From Serratia sp. PL17 (GTDB lineage: Bacteria > Pseudomonadota > Gammaproteobacteria > Enterobacterales > Enterobacteriaceae): DNA of 64,000 bases. The stretch spans positions 310,001 to 374,000 of the forward strand of contig NZ_JAFIBY010000003.1 of assembly GCF_017832355.1 (NCBI RefSeq). Direction: 5' to 3'. The notes beneath the pieces are model-generated. The model ran no database searches, was not told the DNA's origin, and worked only from the letters and a program-made list of their open reading frames with translations. A program made the position numbers and the translations under genes. Of this stretch, positions 17,327 through 26,414 are shown one piece after another. Positions within the stretch are counted from its first letter, which is position 1. Each line of letters starts with the position of its first letter.

Positions 17327-17914
17327 ATGATTATCCCGTCACTGAATTACGCCGTATTAACCGATGCCCTGCATGCATTGAAGGATGGCAACATTCGTTA
17401 CTGTGAATCGCTAGGATTCACTTTCGACGAAATGAATGCCCTCAACCAATTATCACTAGACGAACTGTTTATCATCAGTCGGGAGTCTGCACAGTTTTTG
17501 GCTGTGACGGTTCATCACGACGCGTTACACCTGCTTCTGGCTAAATCCCGTGAGGAGGTTCTGCAGCAGCAACGTATCAATCATGCCATCCGGCTCGGCG
17601 GGTCAATTGCGCTACTCAACAAGTATTTTGGCCTCACCTCCAACGAAGTTTGCCTTCGCCGCCGGTTACTGGGCGTCCGTGTGCCTTATGGCCGGACGCC
17701 AGAGCCGGACGAAGAGACGGATGCGGACATCTGGCGGCAATGGCAACAATGCCGGGTGGCCAACCTGGAATCGACCGATGCGCTGGCCGCCATGATGCAG
17801 GTAACGCAAACCCTGCTGCCGAAAGTCGAAGGGCTGTCACTGACCATCGTCTGGAAGCGTATCGCACTTTGCGAACAGGAGGCGTCAGACCGGAGAGCCG
17901 CCCATGCCAGATGA
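17327..17914 (+). CDS. DUF2857 (STY4526-like) ICE protein
   Basis: 195 residues. LNQLSLDELFIISRESAQFLAVTVHH and INHAIRLGGSIALLNKYFGLTSNEVCLRRRLLGV fit the DUF2857 family, found in genomic islands and ICEs next to AlpA- and TraR-like genes. The function is unknown; the second part looks like a helical DNA-binding region. It starts 14 bp after the AlpA-like gene and overlaps the zinc-finger gene by 11 bases. Confidence 0.75.
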   Translation: MIIPSLNYAVLTDALHALKDGNIRYCESLGFTFDEMNALNQLSLDELFIISRESAQFLAVTVHHDALHLLLAKSREEVLQQQRINHAIRLGGSIALLNKYFGLTSNEVCLRRRLLGVRVPYGRTPEPDEETDADIWRQWQQCRVANLESTDALAAMMQVTQTLLPKVEGLSLTIVWKRIALCEQEASDRRAAHAR

Positions 17915-18113
17915 GATTGACCGCGATCAGGAATTTAATGAGCAACGACTGGAGGATATGATTGAACAGAGTCGTTTTAAGCCAGGGTCTACGCCATCAT
18001 TATTCCATTGTCGTGTATGCGGTAAGCCCATTCCTGAAAAGCGACGGCAGGCACTTCCGGGCATAACCACCTGCACGGAATGTCAGGAAAAACTTGAACG
18101 CCGAAGACGTTAA
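17904..18113 (+). CDS. TraR/DksA-type zinc-finger protein
   Basis: 69 residues with a four-cysteine zinc finger, CRVCGKPIPEKRRQALPG then CTECQ, the TraR/DksA C-terminal signature, and a short acidic N-terminus. TraR-like proteins bind RNA polymerase through the secondary channel and alter promoter choice, so this may tune transcription during transfer. Its start overlaps the upstream DUF2857 gene. Confidence 0.87.
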   Translation: MPDEIDRDQEFNEQRLEDMIEQSRFKPGSTPSLFHCRVCGKPIPEKRRQALPGITTCTECQEKLERRRR

Positions 18114-18123
18114 TAATGGTCAC

Positions 18124-18158
18124 AGAGACATGCAGGAATATTTCTCCTGCATGTCTCT
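18124..18158. terminator. Large hairpin after the traR-like gene
   Basis: Perfect 14-bp arms AGAGACATGCAGGA and TCCTGCATGTCTCT around a 7-nt loop, 10 bp after the stop codon. There is no T tract after it. The AGAGACATG part recurs in the inverted repeat at 34108-34170 at the other end of the transfer module. Confidence 0.65.
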
Positions 18159-18511
18159 ATCATTAACTATAAATCCACAGTCGTCTTTATTATATATTCC
18201 ACTTCCTTTTATTTACTCCAAAGCTTATCCCCTTCCACCGCTCATTTATCTCTCTCATTTTAACTTTGAATTTATCGTTTATATACCGCCCCGGATATCT
18301 GATCATAAAAACGTCATTACATAATAGTTACCCGTATTGACGTTAATTCGCCTGGTTCAGGTGCTGCTCTTTAAAAATAAGGTTCGGGCTGTCACATAAC
18401 CACAATTCAGGGTGCCGCTGAATGTTCTCGCTGACCCGTTAAAATCGGAATGCAGAGCCGGGATGTGACCTGTTTATTTCATACGCTGTTATTTTAATTA
18501 AAGGATATTCC
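18159..18511. promoter_or_regulatory. Leader region upstream of the transfer operon
   Basis: About 350 bp without a gene, very AT-rich at first, then a segment with several short inverted repeats: GTCACAT (18391) with ATGTGAC (18463), and TTCAG/CTGAA between them. It ends with AAAGGATATTCC before the 18512 start. It should contain the main promoter of the virB operon. Confidence 0.45.
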
Positions 18512-18733
18512 ATGCGAAAACCCATTTACCACGTATTTGTCACCCAGGAAAGTCAGCCCGACCCACAGAGTGAAAAAAACACCTGGTGGACGAAAGTCGG
18601 CGTGGCTTTTGCCCATCACGGTAAACCCGGACTGAACGTGGTACTGACACCCGGCATTGCCGTTTCCGGAAAGCTGGTGCTCCTTGAGCCCAGGGATGAC
18701 GGCGACGCGACACAGGCTACTCAGCCCATTTAA
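18512..18733 (+). CDS. Small ICE protein upstream of virB1
   Basis: 73 residues starting MRKPIYHVFVTQESQPDPQS; a short beta-rich protein (GVAFAHHGKPGLNVVL, AVSGKLVLLEP). The ribosome site AAAGGA supports it, and it lies 77 bp before virB1 on the same strand. Its shape suggests a small nucleic-acid-binding or single-strand-binding-like fold, but I cannot assign a family. Confidence 0.65.
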   Translation: MRKPIYHVFVTQESQPDPQSEKNTWWTKVGVAFAHHGKPGLNVVLTPGIAVSGKLVLLEPRDDGDATQATQPI

Positions 18734-18810
18734 CCGCCCTTCCCCCTTTTCCCGGCCCTGTGCCGTCTGATGGCGGTACGCGTTGTCCGGTTTACCGTTC
18801 CGAGGCCACC

Positions 18811-19458
18811 ATGCTTTCCACCACCGTATTTCTGGCGGCGGCCATGCAGTGCGCCGCCAGCGTTCACCCGTCGACGGCACTTGATGTGGCGCGGGTCGAA
18901 TCCGGTTTGAATCCGTATGCCATTGCTGAAATTCTGCCCGGTGGCAAAGGCGTGATTTCACATTTTCCCGCCAGCCGAGATGAGGCGGCCAACCTCATCA
19001 GACAGCTGACGGCACAGGGCCGACGCTATTCGGTCGGGCTGATGCAAATCACCAGCACCAATTTCCGCCATTACGGCGTGAGCGCCCGCGACCTTCTTGA
19101 CCCCTGTACCAACCTGTCCGTCTTTGAGCGCATCCTCACCGACTGCTACCGCGGCGGCGGTTCCCTCAAGCGTGCGCTCAGTTGCTACTACTCGGGAAAT
19201 TTCACGACCGGCCAACAGCCGGAATCCGCGTTTAACCACACCAGCTACATCCAGCGCATCGGCTACGCCGTACCGTCAACGCGGGAAGACCGGCAGCGAC
19301 CTCCCGCCGAAAAGCTCGTGCCGGAAATCCATTACCCCACCGCCGTCATGCGTGGCGAGCTTACCGATAACGCCACGCCAGTTCTGACATCCCTGCGCTA
19401 CCCCAATGCCGTGATACGCGGCGCGTTACCCATTCCCGGCCCCCAGGAGGAACAATGA
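18811..19458 (+). CDS. virB1: VirB1-like lytic transglycosylase
   Basis: 215 residues from ATG 18811. A hydrophobic leader is followed by a goose-lysozyme/SLT fold: ALDVARVESGLNPYAI carries the catalytic Glu (about residue 30), then SVGLMQITSTNF and RALSCYYSGNF. It opens peptidoglycan for the type IV secretion channel. The C-terminal tail carries a duplicated block, YPTAVMRGEL and YPNAVIRGAL, outside the enzymatic domain. It overlaps virB2 by ATGA-type coupling. Confidence 0.88.
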   Translation: MLSTTVFLAAAMQCAASVHPSTALDVARVESGLNPYAIAEILPGGKGVISHFPASRDEAANLIRQLTAQGRRYSVGLMQITSTNFRHYGVSARDLLDPCTNLSVFERILTDCYRGGGSLKRALSCYYSGNFTTGQQPESAFNHTSYIQRIGYAVPSTREDRQRPPAEKLVPEIHYPTAVMRGELTDNATPVLTSLRYPNAVIRGALPIPGPQEEQ

Positions 19459-19736
19459 TGAAACGAAAACAGACTGACTGGCCCGTCCTCACGTCCTTGC
19501 TAATGACAACCCCGGTGCTGGCAGCAGACAGCGGATTTAATAAAGCCAATGAGACGCTGAGCAACACTTCCACAGGCCTGCTCGGACTAGCCGCCGTCAC
19601 CATCACGCTGGCCACCATGTGGGTGGGATACAAAGTCTTGTTTGACGGCAAGAGCCTGCATGACATGCGCAACGTCATCATTGGCGCCATCCTTATCGTC
19701 GGTGCGTCAGGTTTCGGTGCCTACTGGGCGTCATAA
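19455..19736 (+). CDS. virB2: VirB2-like major pilin
   Basis: 93 residues: a signal peptide ending near TPVLAADSG, then two hydrophobic helices (TGLLGLAAVTITLATMWVGY and VIIGAILIVGASGFGAYW) joined by a short polar loop, as in VirB2/TrbC pilins. AGGAGG precedes a double ATG. It follows virB1 directly and forms the extracellular pilus. Confidence 0.87.
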   Translation: MMKRKQTDWPVLTSLLMTTPVLAADSGFNKANETLSNTSTGLLGLAAVTITLATMWVGYKVLFDGKSLHDMRNVIIGAILIVGASGFGAYWAS

Positions 19737-19747
19737 GGGAGGTAACG

Positions 19748-22504
19748 ATGGCTACGCTGAACAAAGCGCTGACGCGGCCTGCCGCCATAGCCGGTATTCC
19801 CCTCGTGCCGTTCGTGATGGTCAGCGGGGCCATCGTCCTGCTGGCGGTCTATGTCAGCTATTACCTGATATTACTGCTTATTCCCGCCTGGCTGGAGATG
19901 AAGGCAAAGGCCAGAACCGATATTCACTATTTCGGGCTGCTCTGGCTGGCCTTTAAAACCCGTGGCCGTTTTGGCACCAATAAACATTTTGGTGCCAATG
20001 CCCTGCTGGCAAACCGCTATGACGCCGTCGACGTCTCGGAGTTTATTGAAAAAATGAAGTTAAACGAGCACGTTACGCTGGATAAATACATTCCGTATTC
20101 CTCCCATATTCACCCTCACGTCATCAGAAACCGCCAGGGTGATTTGGTTGCCAGCTGGGAGCTGGAGGGCACCTTTTTTGAATGCGAGGACGAACATCAT
20201 CTGACGTTAATGGCGATGCATCTCAATAACGTGATTCGTGCGTATGAAGGCCTGCCGGTTACCTTCTATCTTCACCGTATCCGGGAAAAGTACCACGATG
20301 TCTTTGACGCGAATTCAGGCATTCCCTTTTCTGATGAAGTGACCCGGTTGTATTACCAGCCGATCAGCGAAAAACCGTTCTGGCGGCACCGGCTGTTTTT
20401 CACCGTCTGCTACGCGCCCTTCTCTCCGCTGGAGAAAAAAGCCATGAAGGCGCAGCCGTCCGGTAAACGCAAAGCGGCGCTGGATGATGCTCTGAAAGTA
20501 ATGTTGGAACACCGGGATGCGCTGGCTTCGGCGCTGTCCCGCTATACGGCGACGCCGCTGGGGATGTATGAAGAAAACCGGCGGGTGTATTCCGCCCAGC
20601 TGTCCTTTTATCACCGCCTGCTCACCGGCCAGTGGCAAAAGGTCGCGGTCACGCGTGCGCCGTTTTATGAAACATTAAGCACGCCGGATGTCTTTTTTAC
20701 CACCGACACCGCCGAGTGCCAGACCGTCGGCGGCTCCCGTTTTTTCCGCAGTCTGGAAATCAAAGATTATTCGCCGGAGACCGCGACCGGCCTGCTGGAC
20801 GCGCTGCTGTATGCCGAAAGCGAGTATGTGCTGACGCAGTCCTTCACCTGCATGGCCCGCGATGAGGTGCAGAAGCATATCCGTCTGGCGGAAAAGCGCC
20901 TGACTTCAGCGGATGACGACGCCATTTCGCAGCGCGAAGAGCTGATTGTACTGCGTGACCTGCTCCAGTCCGGGCATGTCTCCTGCGGGAAATATCACTT
21001 TTCCCTGCTGGTATCTTCAGACAGCCCCGAGCAGGTGGTGAGGGATACCAACGCGCTGGCGCAGCCCTTCGCCGACCTCGGCATCATGACGACGCTGTCC
21101 ACGCTGTCGCTGCCCGCTGCGTACCTGGCGCAACTGCCGGGGGTGTATACGCTACGCCCGCGGTTGGTGGCCGTCAGCAGCCAGAACTTTGCCGACCTGG
21201 CGAGCCTGCACAACTTTCATTCCCACAAGCGGAGCGGTAATCCCTGGGGTGACGCCATCGCCATCCTCAAATCACCGGGTGGTGGCGGGTATTACCTGAA
21301 CCTGCACGACAGCCAGAGTGGGCGGGATGACTTCAACGAAAAAACGCCGGGTAATACAGCGATTATCGGGAAAACCGGCTCTGGGAAAACAATGCTGATG
21401 ACCATGATGCAGCAACTGATGCAGAAGTACCGCAATCCGGCGACGTTCTCCGCCTCAGCCACAATCCAGCGGTTCACAACGGTGTATTTCGACAAGGACC
21501 GGGCGGCGGAGATGGCAATACGCCAGATGGGTGGACGCTACTTCCGTATCCGTACCGGCACGCCCACCGGGTTTAACCCGTTTTCGCTTGCCCCAACCCG
21601 GCGGAATATCAGCTTTATCAAACGACTGGTGCGCATGCTGTGCCGCCGCAACGGCAAGCCGCTCGATCCGCGCGATGAGGAACGGATCAGTGCCGCCGTA
21701 GATACCATTATGCTCGACTACCCGCCCGAATACCGCAAGTTCGGTATCACCCGATTGCTGGAAGTCCTGCCGGAGCCGCCAACCACCGACGCCCGCATCA
21801 ACGGGCTGCGCATCCGCCTTAAACAATGGGCGCAGGGGGGCGAGTTCGGCTGGGTATTCGACAATGAGGAGGACACCTTCAACATCGGCAACATCGGCAA
21901 CATTGATAACGTGGGTATCGACGGTACGGAATTTCTCGATGATGAAGATATTCGCGGCCCCATCACGTTTTATCTGCTTTACCGCGTCACCGGCCTGCTG
22001 GATGGTCGCCGGCTGGTGATGTTCATGGACGAATTCTGGAAATGGCTGGCCGATGTCGAATTTTCCCGCTTCTCGCTCAATATGCTGAAAGTGATCCGCA
22101 AGCTGAACGGCATCTTCGTCCCCGCCACCCAGTCACCTGACGAAATCGTCAAACACCCTATTGCTCCGGCGATTATTGAGCAGTGCAGCACGCAGATTTT
22201 TCTCGCCAACCCGAAGGCCAGCCGGGCGGATTACGTGGAAAAGATGAAAGTGCCTGAAAGCGTGTACGACATCGTCAGAAACCTCGATCCGGGTGAGCGC
22301 TCTATGGTGGTTCTGAAAACTCCGTTACGCGCAGGTGAAACCCGGCCGTTTGTGGCGATGGCGAAAATGGATTTATCGGGCCTCGGGAAACTTACCAAAA
22401 TGCTGAGCGGGAGCGAAGACAACCTGAAACTGTTCGACACCCTGTATCAGGAAGGAATGCAGCCTGATGACTGGAAAGCCGCCTTCCTTAAAAAAGCCCT
22501 GTAA
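19748..22504 (+). CDS. virB3-virB4: VirB3-VirB4 fusion, T4SS ATPase
   Basis: 918 residues. The first about 100 hold a VirB3-like double hydrophobic segment (GIPLVPFVMVSGAIVLLAVY, YYLILLLIPAWLEM); the rest is VirB4. Walker A is GKTGSGKT (about residue 540) and Walker B LVMFMDEFWKW (about 755), followed by ATQSPDE. The fused form is known from several MPF_T systems, including ICEKp-type elements. It powers pilus assembly and substrate transfer at the inner membrane. Confidence 0.93.
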   Translation: MATLNKALTRPAAIAGIPLVPFVMVSGAIVLLAVYVSYYLILLLIPAWLEMKAKARTDIHYFGLLWLAFKTRGRFGTNKHFGANALLANRYDAVDVSEFIEKMKLNEHVTLDKYIPYSSHIHPHVIRNRQGDLVASWELEGTFFECEDEHHLTLMAMHLNNVIRAYEGLPVTFYLHRIREKYHDVFDANSGIPFSDEVTRLYYQPISEKPFWRHRLFFTVCYAPFSPLEKKAMKAQPSGKRKAALDDALKVMLEHRDALASALSRYTATPLGMYEENRRVYSAQLSFYHRLLTGQWQKVAVTRAPFYETLSTPDVFFTTDTAECQTVGGSRFFRSLEIKDYSPETATGLLDALLYAESEYVLTQSFTCMARDEVQKHIRLAEKRLTSADDDAISQREELIVLRDLLQSGHVSCGKYHFSLLVSSDSPEQVVRDTNALAQPFADLGIMTTLSTLSLPAAYLAQLPGVYTLRPRLVAVSSQNFADLASLHNFHSHKRSGNPWGDAIAILKSPGGGGYYLNLHDSQSGRDDFNEKTPGNTAIIGKTGSGKTMLMTMMQQLMQKYRNPATFSASATIQRFTTVYFDKDRAAEMAIRQMGGRYFRIRTGTPTGFNPFSLAPTRRNISFIKRLVRMLCRRNGKPLDPRDEERISAAVDTIMLDYPPEYRKFGITRLLEVLPEPPTTDARINGLRIRLKQWAQGGEFGWVFDNEEDTFNIGNIGNIDNVGIDGTEFLDDEDIRGPITFYLLYRVTGLLDGRRLVMFMDEFWKWLADVEFSRFSLNMLKVIRKLNGIFVPATQSPDEIVKHPIAPAIIEQCSTQIFLANPKASRADYVEKMKVPESVYDIVRNLDPGERSMVVLKTPLRAGETRPFVAMAKMDLSGLGKLTKMLSGSEDNLKLFDTLYQEGMQPDDWKAAFLKKAL

Positions 22505-22527
22505 TATTCATGACGGAGGTAATGAAA

Positions 22528-23247
22528 ATGCGGTTCAGAGATATCATACTGGCATTATCGTTGTGTATTTCCACCCAGGCGATGAGCGCCGGAATACCGG
22601 TATTCGACGCCGTACAGAATACCGAATCCATGAATCAGTGGATCCAGAAACTCCAGCAGTGGCAGGAAACCGTCACCCACTATAGAAGTGAACTCGATGC
22701 CTACAAGCAGCAATTAGCCACAGCAACGGGCGTGCGGGACGTTCAGGCATTTCTCCGCGAGGCCAAAAGTCTGAAAACCGATATCGATAATCTTCGTCAA
22801 AACGGTATTTCACTGGATGACCTGCTGAGCAACCAAAGCGGGTCATATTCGTCTGAACTTAATAGCTTGTATAACAAATATAAAACGTTCGATACCTGTA
22901 ACCCGTCCAGCGCTTCACAACGCTATCTGGACAGTTGCAAACAGATGATCCTGAATCAGGCTGTAGCAATAGAAAATACGTCCGAGGTTGAAAACAAGAT
23001 CACGGGCACGCTCGACGATATATCAGATTTATCGGACCGTATTGCTAATGCGCAGGATTCGAAAGAGTCACAAGACCTGGCTAACGCCATCGCGGCCAAA
23101 AGCGTACAATTGAATGCGCTGACCAGCCAGTGGGAGATGTCAGTCAAACAAACTGAACAGCGCGCAACGCTGCTGGAACAGCAAAAACAGAAAGCCTTTC
23201 AGCAACAGCAATTAACTGCGCCCGTTGCTGATCTGAACTCTTTATAG
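22528..23247 (+). CDS. virB5: VirB5-like minor pilin
   Basis: 239 residues: signal peptide to about AMSAG, then a long helical body (QWIQKLQQWQETVTHYRSEL and later QTEQRATLLEQQKQKAF) typical of VirB5/TraC pilus-tip adhesins, with two Cys at TFDTCNP and LDSCKQ. The start at 22528 has the best spacing to GGAGG at 22515-22519. The stop codon is followed at once by GGGAGGTTAAAG, a ribosome site with no rightward gene after it. Confidence 0.85.
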   Translation: MRFRDIILALSLCISTQAMSAGIPVFDAVQNTESMNQWIQKLQQWQETVTHYRSELDAYKQQLATATGVRDVQAFLREAKSLKTDIDNLRQNGISLDDLLSNQSGSYSSELNSLYNKYKTFDTCNPSSASQRYLDSCKQMILNQAVAIENTSEVENKITGTLDDISDLSDRIANAQDSKESQDLANAIAAKSVQLNALTSQWEMSVKQTEQRATLLEQQKQKAFQQQQLTAPVADLNSL

Positions 23248-23260
23248 GGAGGTTAAAGAA

Positions 23261-24256
23261 CTACCCGATTGGTTGCCATTGTCCATTGAGAAATACTGCA
23301 CAGGTCAAGCGTGCTTCAGGGTGTGGACGGCACGCCTTAGGTAACTCCATCACACCACATTTAAAGCCACCGAAGGAACAGTTGGCAGCACATGCGTTGC
23401 CAATCAGGGCCTCCAACTGCTCGATGAGTATCGCGGTGCATTGCTTCATAAATGTACCAAGATCCATCTCATCTTGTGGATATTTATCGCTAATGAGTTC
23501 GATTGTCGGCGAATAAATCCTGCCATCGGGTTTCATCGTGAAGTCTTTCCAGGCAACTTTCTGACCGGCTTTCGGATGCTCCCAGGCATTGCGTAGCTCT
23601 CGTATAAAGCACATCACTGAGATCAGTTTGTCGAAGAACACACAGAATCCGTGGATATCACCGTGTTTTTGGTGAATGGTAGTTCTCAGATTTTCCAGCA
23701 GCCTCTTTCCTTCCGTCGGCTTATAAATTGACACAAGAAAATCGGTCAACACCTGTCGTAGGTTGTCGGCTAGCCTTATATAAATGTCAATGTTTGTATG
23801 CAGATTGGACGTATGAGGCAACTTTTGTCCTTTATTTCCGCTTGGCCCACCCGCATCTGCGACTTCTAAAATCTGTTCGAAAACCTTCTCGGTCAGGTCG
23901 TGAATCTCACAGAGGATGCCTGTCCCTTTGAGGATGAGTCCCATCGCTGTTTCTTGCGAAATGACATCTCTCATAAATCCGGAACTAAACAACCTTTCGC
24001 CGGAAACGAGTATTTTCCCGACAATCGGATTATCAAAACCGTAGGAAAACACCTTCTGATAAACATCGCTCACATTGATATTGGTTCGCTCAGGATCGAT
24101 GTGATCGGCCTTTTGCATCAGGAAAATACTTTTATCCTTTACAACATAAAGACCTTCCGGTGTCCCAAACATGAAACGTAAAGGCGTCTGGTCGTCCACA
24201 TCTAAAATTTCGATGACCTTAGCGCCATCTCTGAACTGATCAATTTTGTTTTTCAA
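23261..24256 (-). CDS. Unknown protein with HEPN-type motif, inserted inside the virB operon
   Basis: 331 residues on the opposite strand to the virB genes, between virB5 and virB6. It seems to start at TTG (AAGG about 9 bases upstream); no better ATG lies nearby. I do not recognise the whole protein. The second half is helical and contains FIRELRNAWEHPKAG (Arg222-Asn-x3-His227), the R-[N/H/D]-x3-H signature of HEPN RNase domains found in toxins and phage-defence proteins. A C-terminal section has several Cys (ACAANCSFGGFKC). In IncN/pKM101-type systems eex, for entry exclusion, occupies this slot. A toxin or defence role is inference from the motif and setting. Confidence 0.6.
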   Translation of the reverse strand: MKNKIDQFRDGAKVIEILDVDDQTPLRFMFGTPEGLYVVKDKSIFLMQKADHIDPERTNINVSDVYQKVFSYGFDNPIVGKILVSGERLFSSGFMRDVISQETAMGLILKGTGILCEIHDLTEKVFEQILEVADAGGPSGNKGQKLPHTSNLHTNIDIYIRLADNLRQVLTDFLVSIYKPTEGKRLLENLRTTIHQKHGDIHGFCVFFDKLISVMCFIRELRNAWEHPKAGQKVAWKDFTMKPDGRIYSPTIELISDKYPQDEMDLGTFMKQCTAILIEQLEALIGNACAANCSFGGFKCGVMELPKACRPHPEARLTCAVFLNGQWQPIG

Positions 24257-24476
24257 GGTTCAGTGCCTTATCGCTGTTCTGAGAATAGTACCAATCTCAA
24301 TTTTAATGATCGCACTGCCAAATCCAATGCAGACGTCTGGCATTTTGTAGGACTGTTACTGTTTTTCTAATGGATTGCTAGAACTCTGATCAGAGCAATA
24401 CGTCTGGGCGCCCCTTGCAAAGGAGACTATCACTAATCTTTTATTCCCCATCTGTTCTTTTCTGAAGTGAGGCACC

Positions 24477-25508
24477 ATGTCCGGTGGTATTTTTGTTGGT
24501 ATGGACAAAAACATCATGGATGGACTCAATGCCGTGTTAGAAGGTCAGTCCTCTACCTACGGCACCCTGATCAGTGTGATTATCGTCAGTTCCTTCACCC
24601 TATTTATTACGTATCGGGGGTATCAGACGCTTGGCGGCAAACTCCAGACACCGGTTGAAGATGTTGTCTGGGATGTGGGGCGCATGTTGCTGATCACCAC
24701 TTTTGTTTTAAACCGCGAGGGCTGGCTGGATGCCATCATTGTGGCCATTGAAGGGCTTAAGGACGGCATCAGTGGCGATGATAATGTCTGGGCGCTGCTC
24801 GACACGGTGTGGGAAAAGGCACAAGCGCTGGGGCAAACGCTGTTTAATCTCGATACCTCCACCTACGTTAAAGTGAATGGCGGTTTTGCCGAGGTGCTGG
24901 TCTGGGCCGGTGCAATCGTTCTGTTACTGGCTGCAACCTTTGTCAACCTGCTCGCCGAAATCACCATTCTGTTAATGACCACCACCGCCCCACTCTTTAT
25001 TTTCTGCCTGCTGTACGGTTTTCTTAAACCCATGTTTGATAACTGGCTGAAAACAATATTTACCGCAATCTTAACGATCATGTTCTCTGCCCTGTCTGTC
25101 CGGATCGCCATCAACTACCTGAATAAAATACTGGATACCGCCACAGCAACGTCTGCTGAAAGCAATATGGTGACCCTGGCGGCGCAATGTTTGCTGGCCG
25201 GAATTGCCGCAGGCGTCGTGGTGTATTTTTCAGCGAAAATAGCCACTGCGCTGAGCGGTGCCGCCGTACAGGCCGTGTTACAGGGTGCAACCATGAGCGG
25301 ACTTAGCGGGCTGGTGAGCAAATCTGCCGACGTCGCCAGACCCGGCATAAAGGCCGGGGGCCGACTGACCGCCAAAGGTGGCATGGCAGCAGCCGCGACA
25401 ACCGGCAGGTTCATTGGCGCAGGTGCGGGCAAAGCCGTGAACGCCTGGCAGAAACGTGCCACCGCCATCGAAAGCATGAAGCGCCAGAATCAGCAGCGTC
25501 ACCTTTAA
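24477..25508 (+). CDS. virB6: VirB6-like polytopic inner-membrane protein
   Basis: 343 residues with at least five long hydrophobic segments (for example LISVIIVSSFTLFITYRGY, VLVWAGAIVLLLAATFVNLL, LFIFCLLYGFLKPMF) and the VirB6/TrbL pattern, ending in a basic Gly/Ala-rich tail. It is part of the inner-membrane channel of the T4SS. GTGAGG precedes the ATG. The 220 bp upstream hold the start region of the inverted HEPN-like gene, so virB6 transcription must read through that insert or use its own promoter. Confidence 0.88.
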   Translation: MSGGIFVGMDKNIMDGLNAVLEGQSSTYGTLISVIIVSSFTLFITYRGYQTLGGKLQTPVEDVVWDVGRMLLITTFVLNREGWLDAIIVAIEGLKDGISGDDNVWALLDTVWEKAQALGQTLFNLDTSTYVKVNGGFAEVLVWAGAIVLLLAATFVNLLAEITILLMTTTAPLFIFCLLYGFLKPMFDNWLKTIFTAILTIMFSALSVRIAINYLNKILDTATATSAESNMVTLAAQCLLAGIAAGVVVYFSAKIATALSGAAVQAVLQGATMSGLSGLVSKSADVARPGIKAGGRLTAKGGMAAAATTGRFIGAGAGKAVNAWQKRATAIESMKRQNQQRHL

Positions 25509-25597
25509 TCCTCCCGACCGCTAATTTCTTTTCTCCGTCACGCCGTGGCCTCTGCCAGCGGTGCGGCCTTCCTGCATTTATCCGATAAGAGGCTTCC

Positions 25598-25738
25598 ATG
25601 AAATTCACCATCTTGCTTCTGATGCTGTGCGCGCTTACGGGCTGCGCGCAGCATCAGGGCGACCTCCCGCCGGTGTCCGGCGATCCCCAGCCGGTTAATT
25701 CCCCCGCCATAATTCAGGAGCTGACTCACCATGTCTGA
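25598..25738 (+). CDS. virB7: VirB7-like lipoprotein
   Basis: 46 residues: MKFTILLLMLCALTGCAQHQ has a signal peptide with lipobox L-T-G-C, then a short Pro-rich mature part. Size, lipobox and position between virB6 and virB8 match VirB7, which stabilises VirB9 at the outer membrane. AGAGG precedes the ATG and the gene overlaps virB8 by 8 bases. Confidence 0.8.
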   Translation: MKFTILLLMLCALTGCAQHQGDLPPVSGDPQPVNSPAIIQELTHHV

Positions 25739-26414
25739 TATTCAGCGTATCATTAATGTCTCGCGCTCTTTTGAATCCATCCTGCTGGAAAAGGAAGAGC
25801 GTTCCCGCAAAACCGCCTGGCGGGTGGCCGCTGCCGGGCTGATTCTGGCTGCACTGGCAATTACGGCCATTATTATTCTGCTGCCGCTGAAAACCACTGA
25901 CATTGAATTGTGGTCGGTGGATAAACAGACCGGCCGTTATGAGTATATGACCCGCATTAAAGAGCGGGATATTGCGTCTGAAAAAGCGCTGGCCCATTCA
26001 CTGGCGGCACACTATGTCAGACTCCGCGAAGGGTATAACTATTTCTCCCTCCAGCGTGATTATGACGACGTACAATTATTTAACAGCGACAGCGTGAACC
26101 GGGCTTATCTTGACGGGTTTAACGGCGACCAGGCACCGGACGTTGTTTTTAATAAAGCCGAATATGTTGTCTATATCGACATTATTTCCAATGTGCACGC
26201 GCCTGCCACCGGGCAGGATAACCTGGCAACCCTGCGTATCAAGCGTACCCTTCGCCGTATTTCTGATAATTCAGTGAAAACGGACTTCTGGAATATCCGC
26301 CTCACTTACCGCTATGTACCGCATCAGCAACTGACGGACAGTCAGCGGGAAGTGAATCCGCTGGGCTTTATCGTCACCAGCTACCAGCGCGATAAAGAAC
26401 TGAGGAGCGAATAA
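25731..26414 (+). CDS. virB8: VirB8-like assembly factor
   Basis: 227 residues: short cytoplasmic N-terminus, one transmembrane helix (AAAGLILAALAITAIIILLPL, about residues 37-57) and a periplasmic NTF2-like domain (LWSVDKQTGRYEYMTRIKER, FWNIRLTYRYVP). It is the bitopic inner-membrane VirB8. The stop and next start overlap as TAATG. Confidence 0.9.
   Translation: MSDIQRIINVSRSFESILLEKEERSRKTAWRVAAAGLILAALAITAIIILLPLKTTDIELWSVDKQTGRYEYMTRIKERDIASEKALAHSLAAHYVRLREGYNYFSLQRDYDDVQLFNSDSVNRAYLDGFNGDQAPDVVFNKAEYVVYIDIISNVHAPATGQDNLATLRIKRTLRRISDNSVKTDFWNIRLTYRYVPHQQLTDSQREVNPLGFIVTSYQRDKELRSE

Noticed and set aside
21870-21930. Short GNIGNIDN-type repeat inside virB4
   Set aside because: It is a minor in-frame duplication of a few codons in an intact ATPase gene and needs no special explanation.
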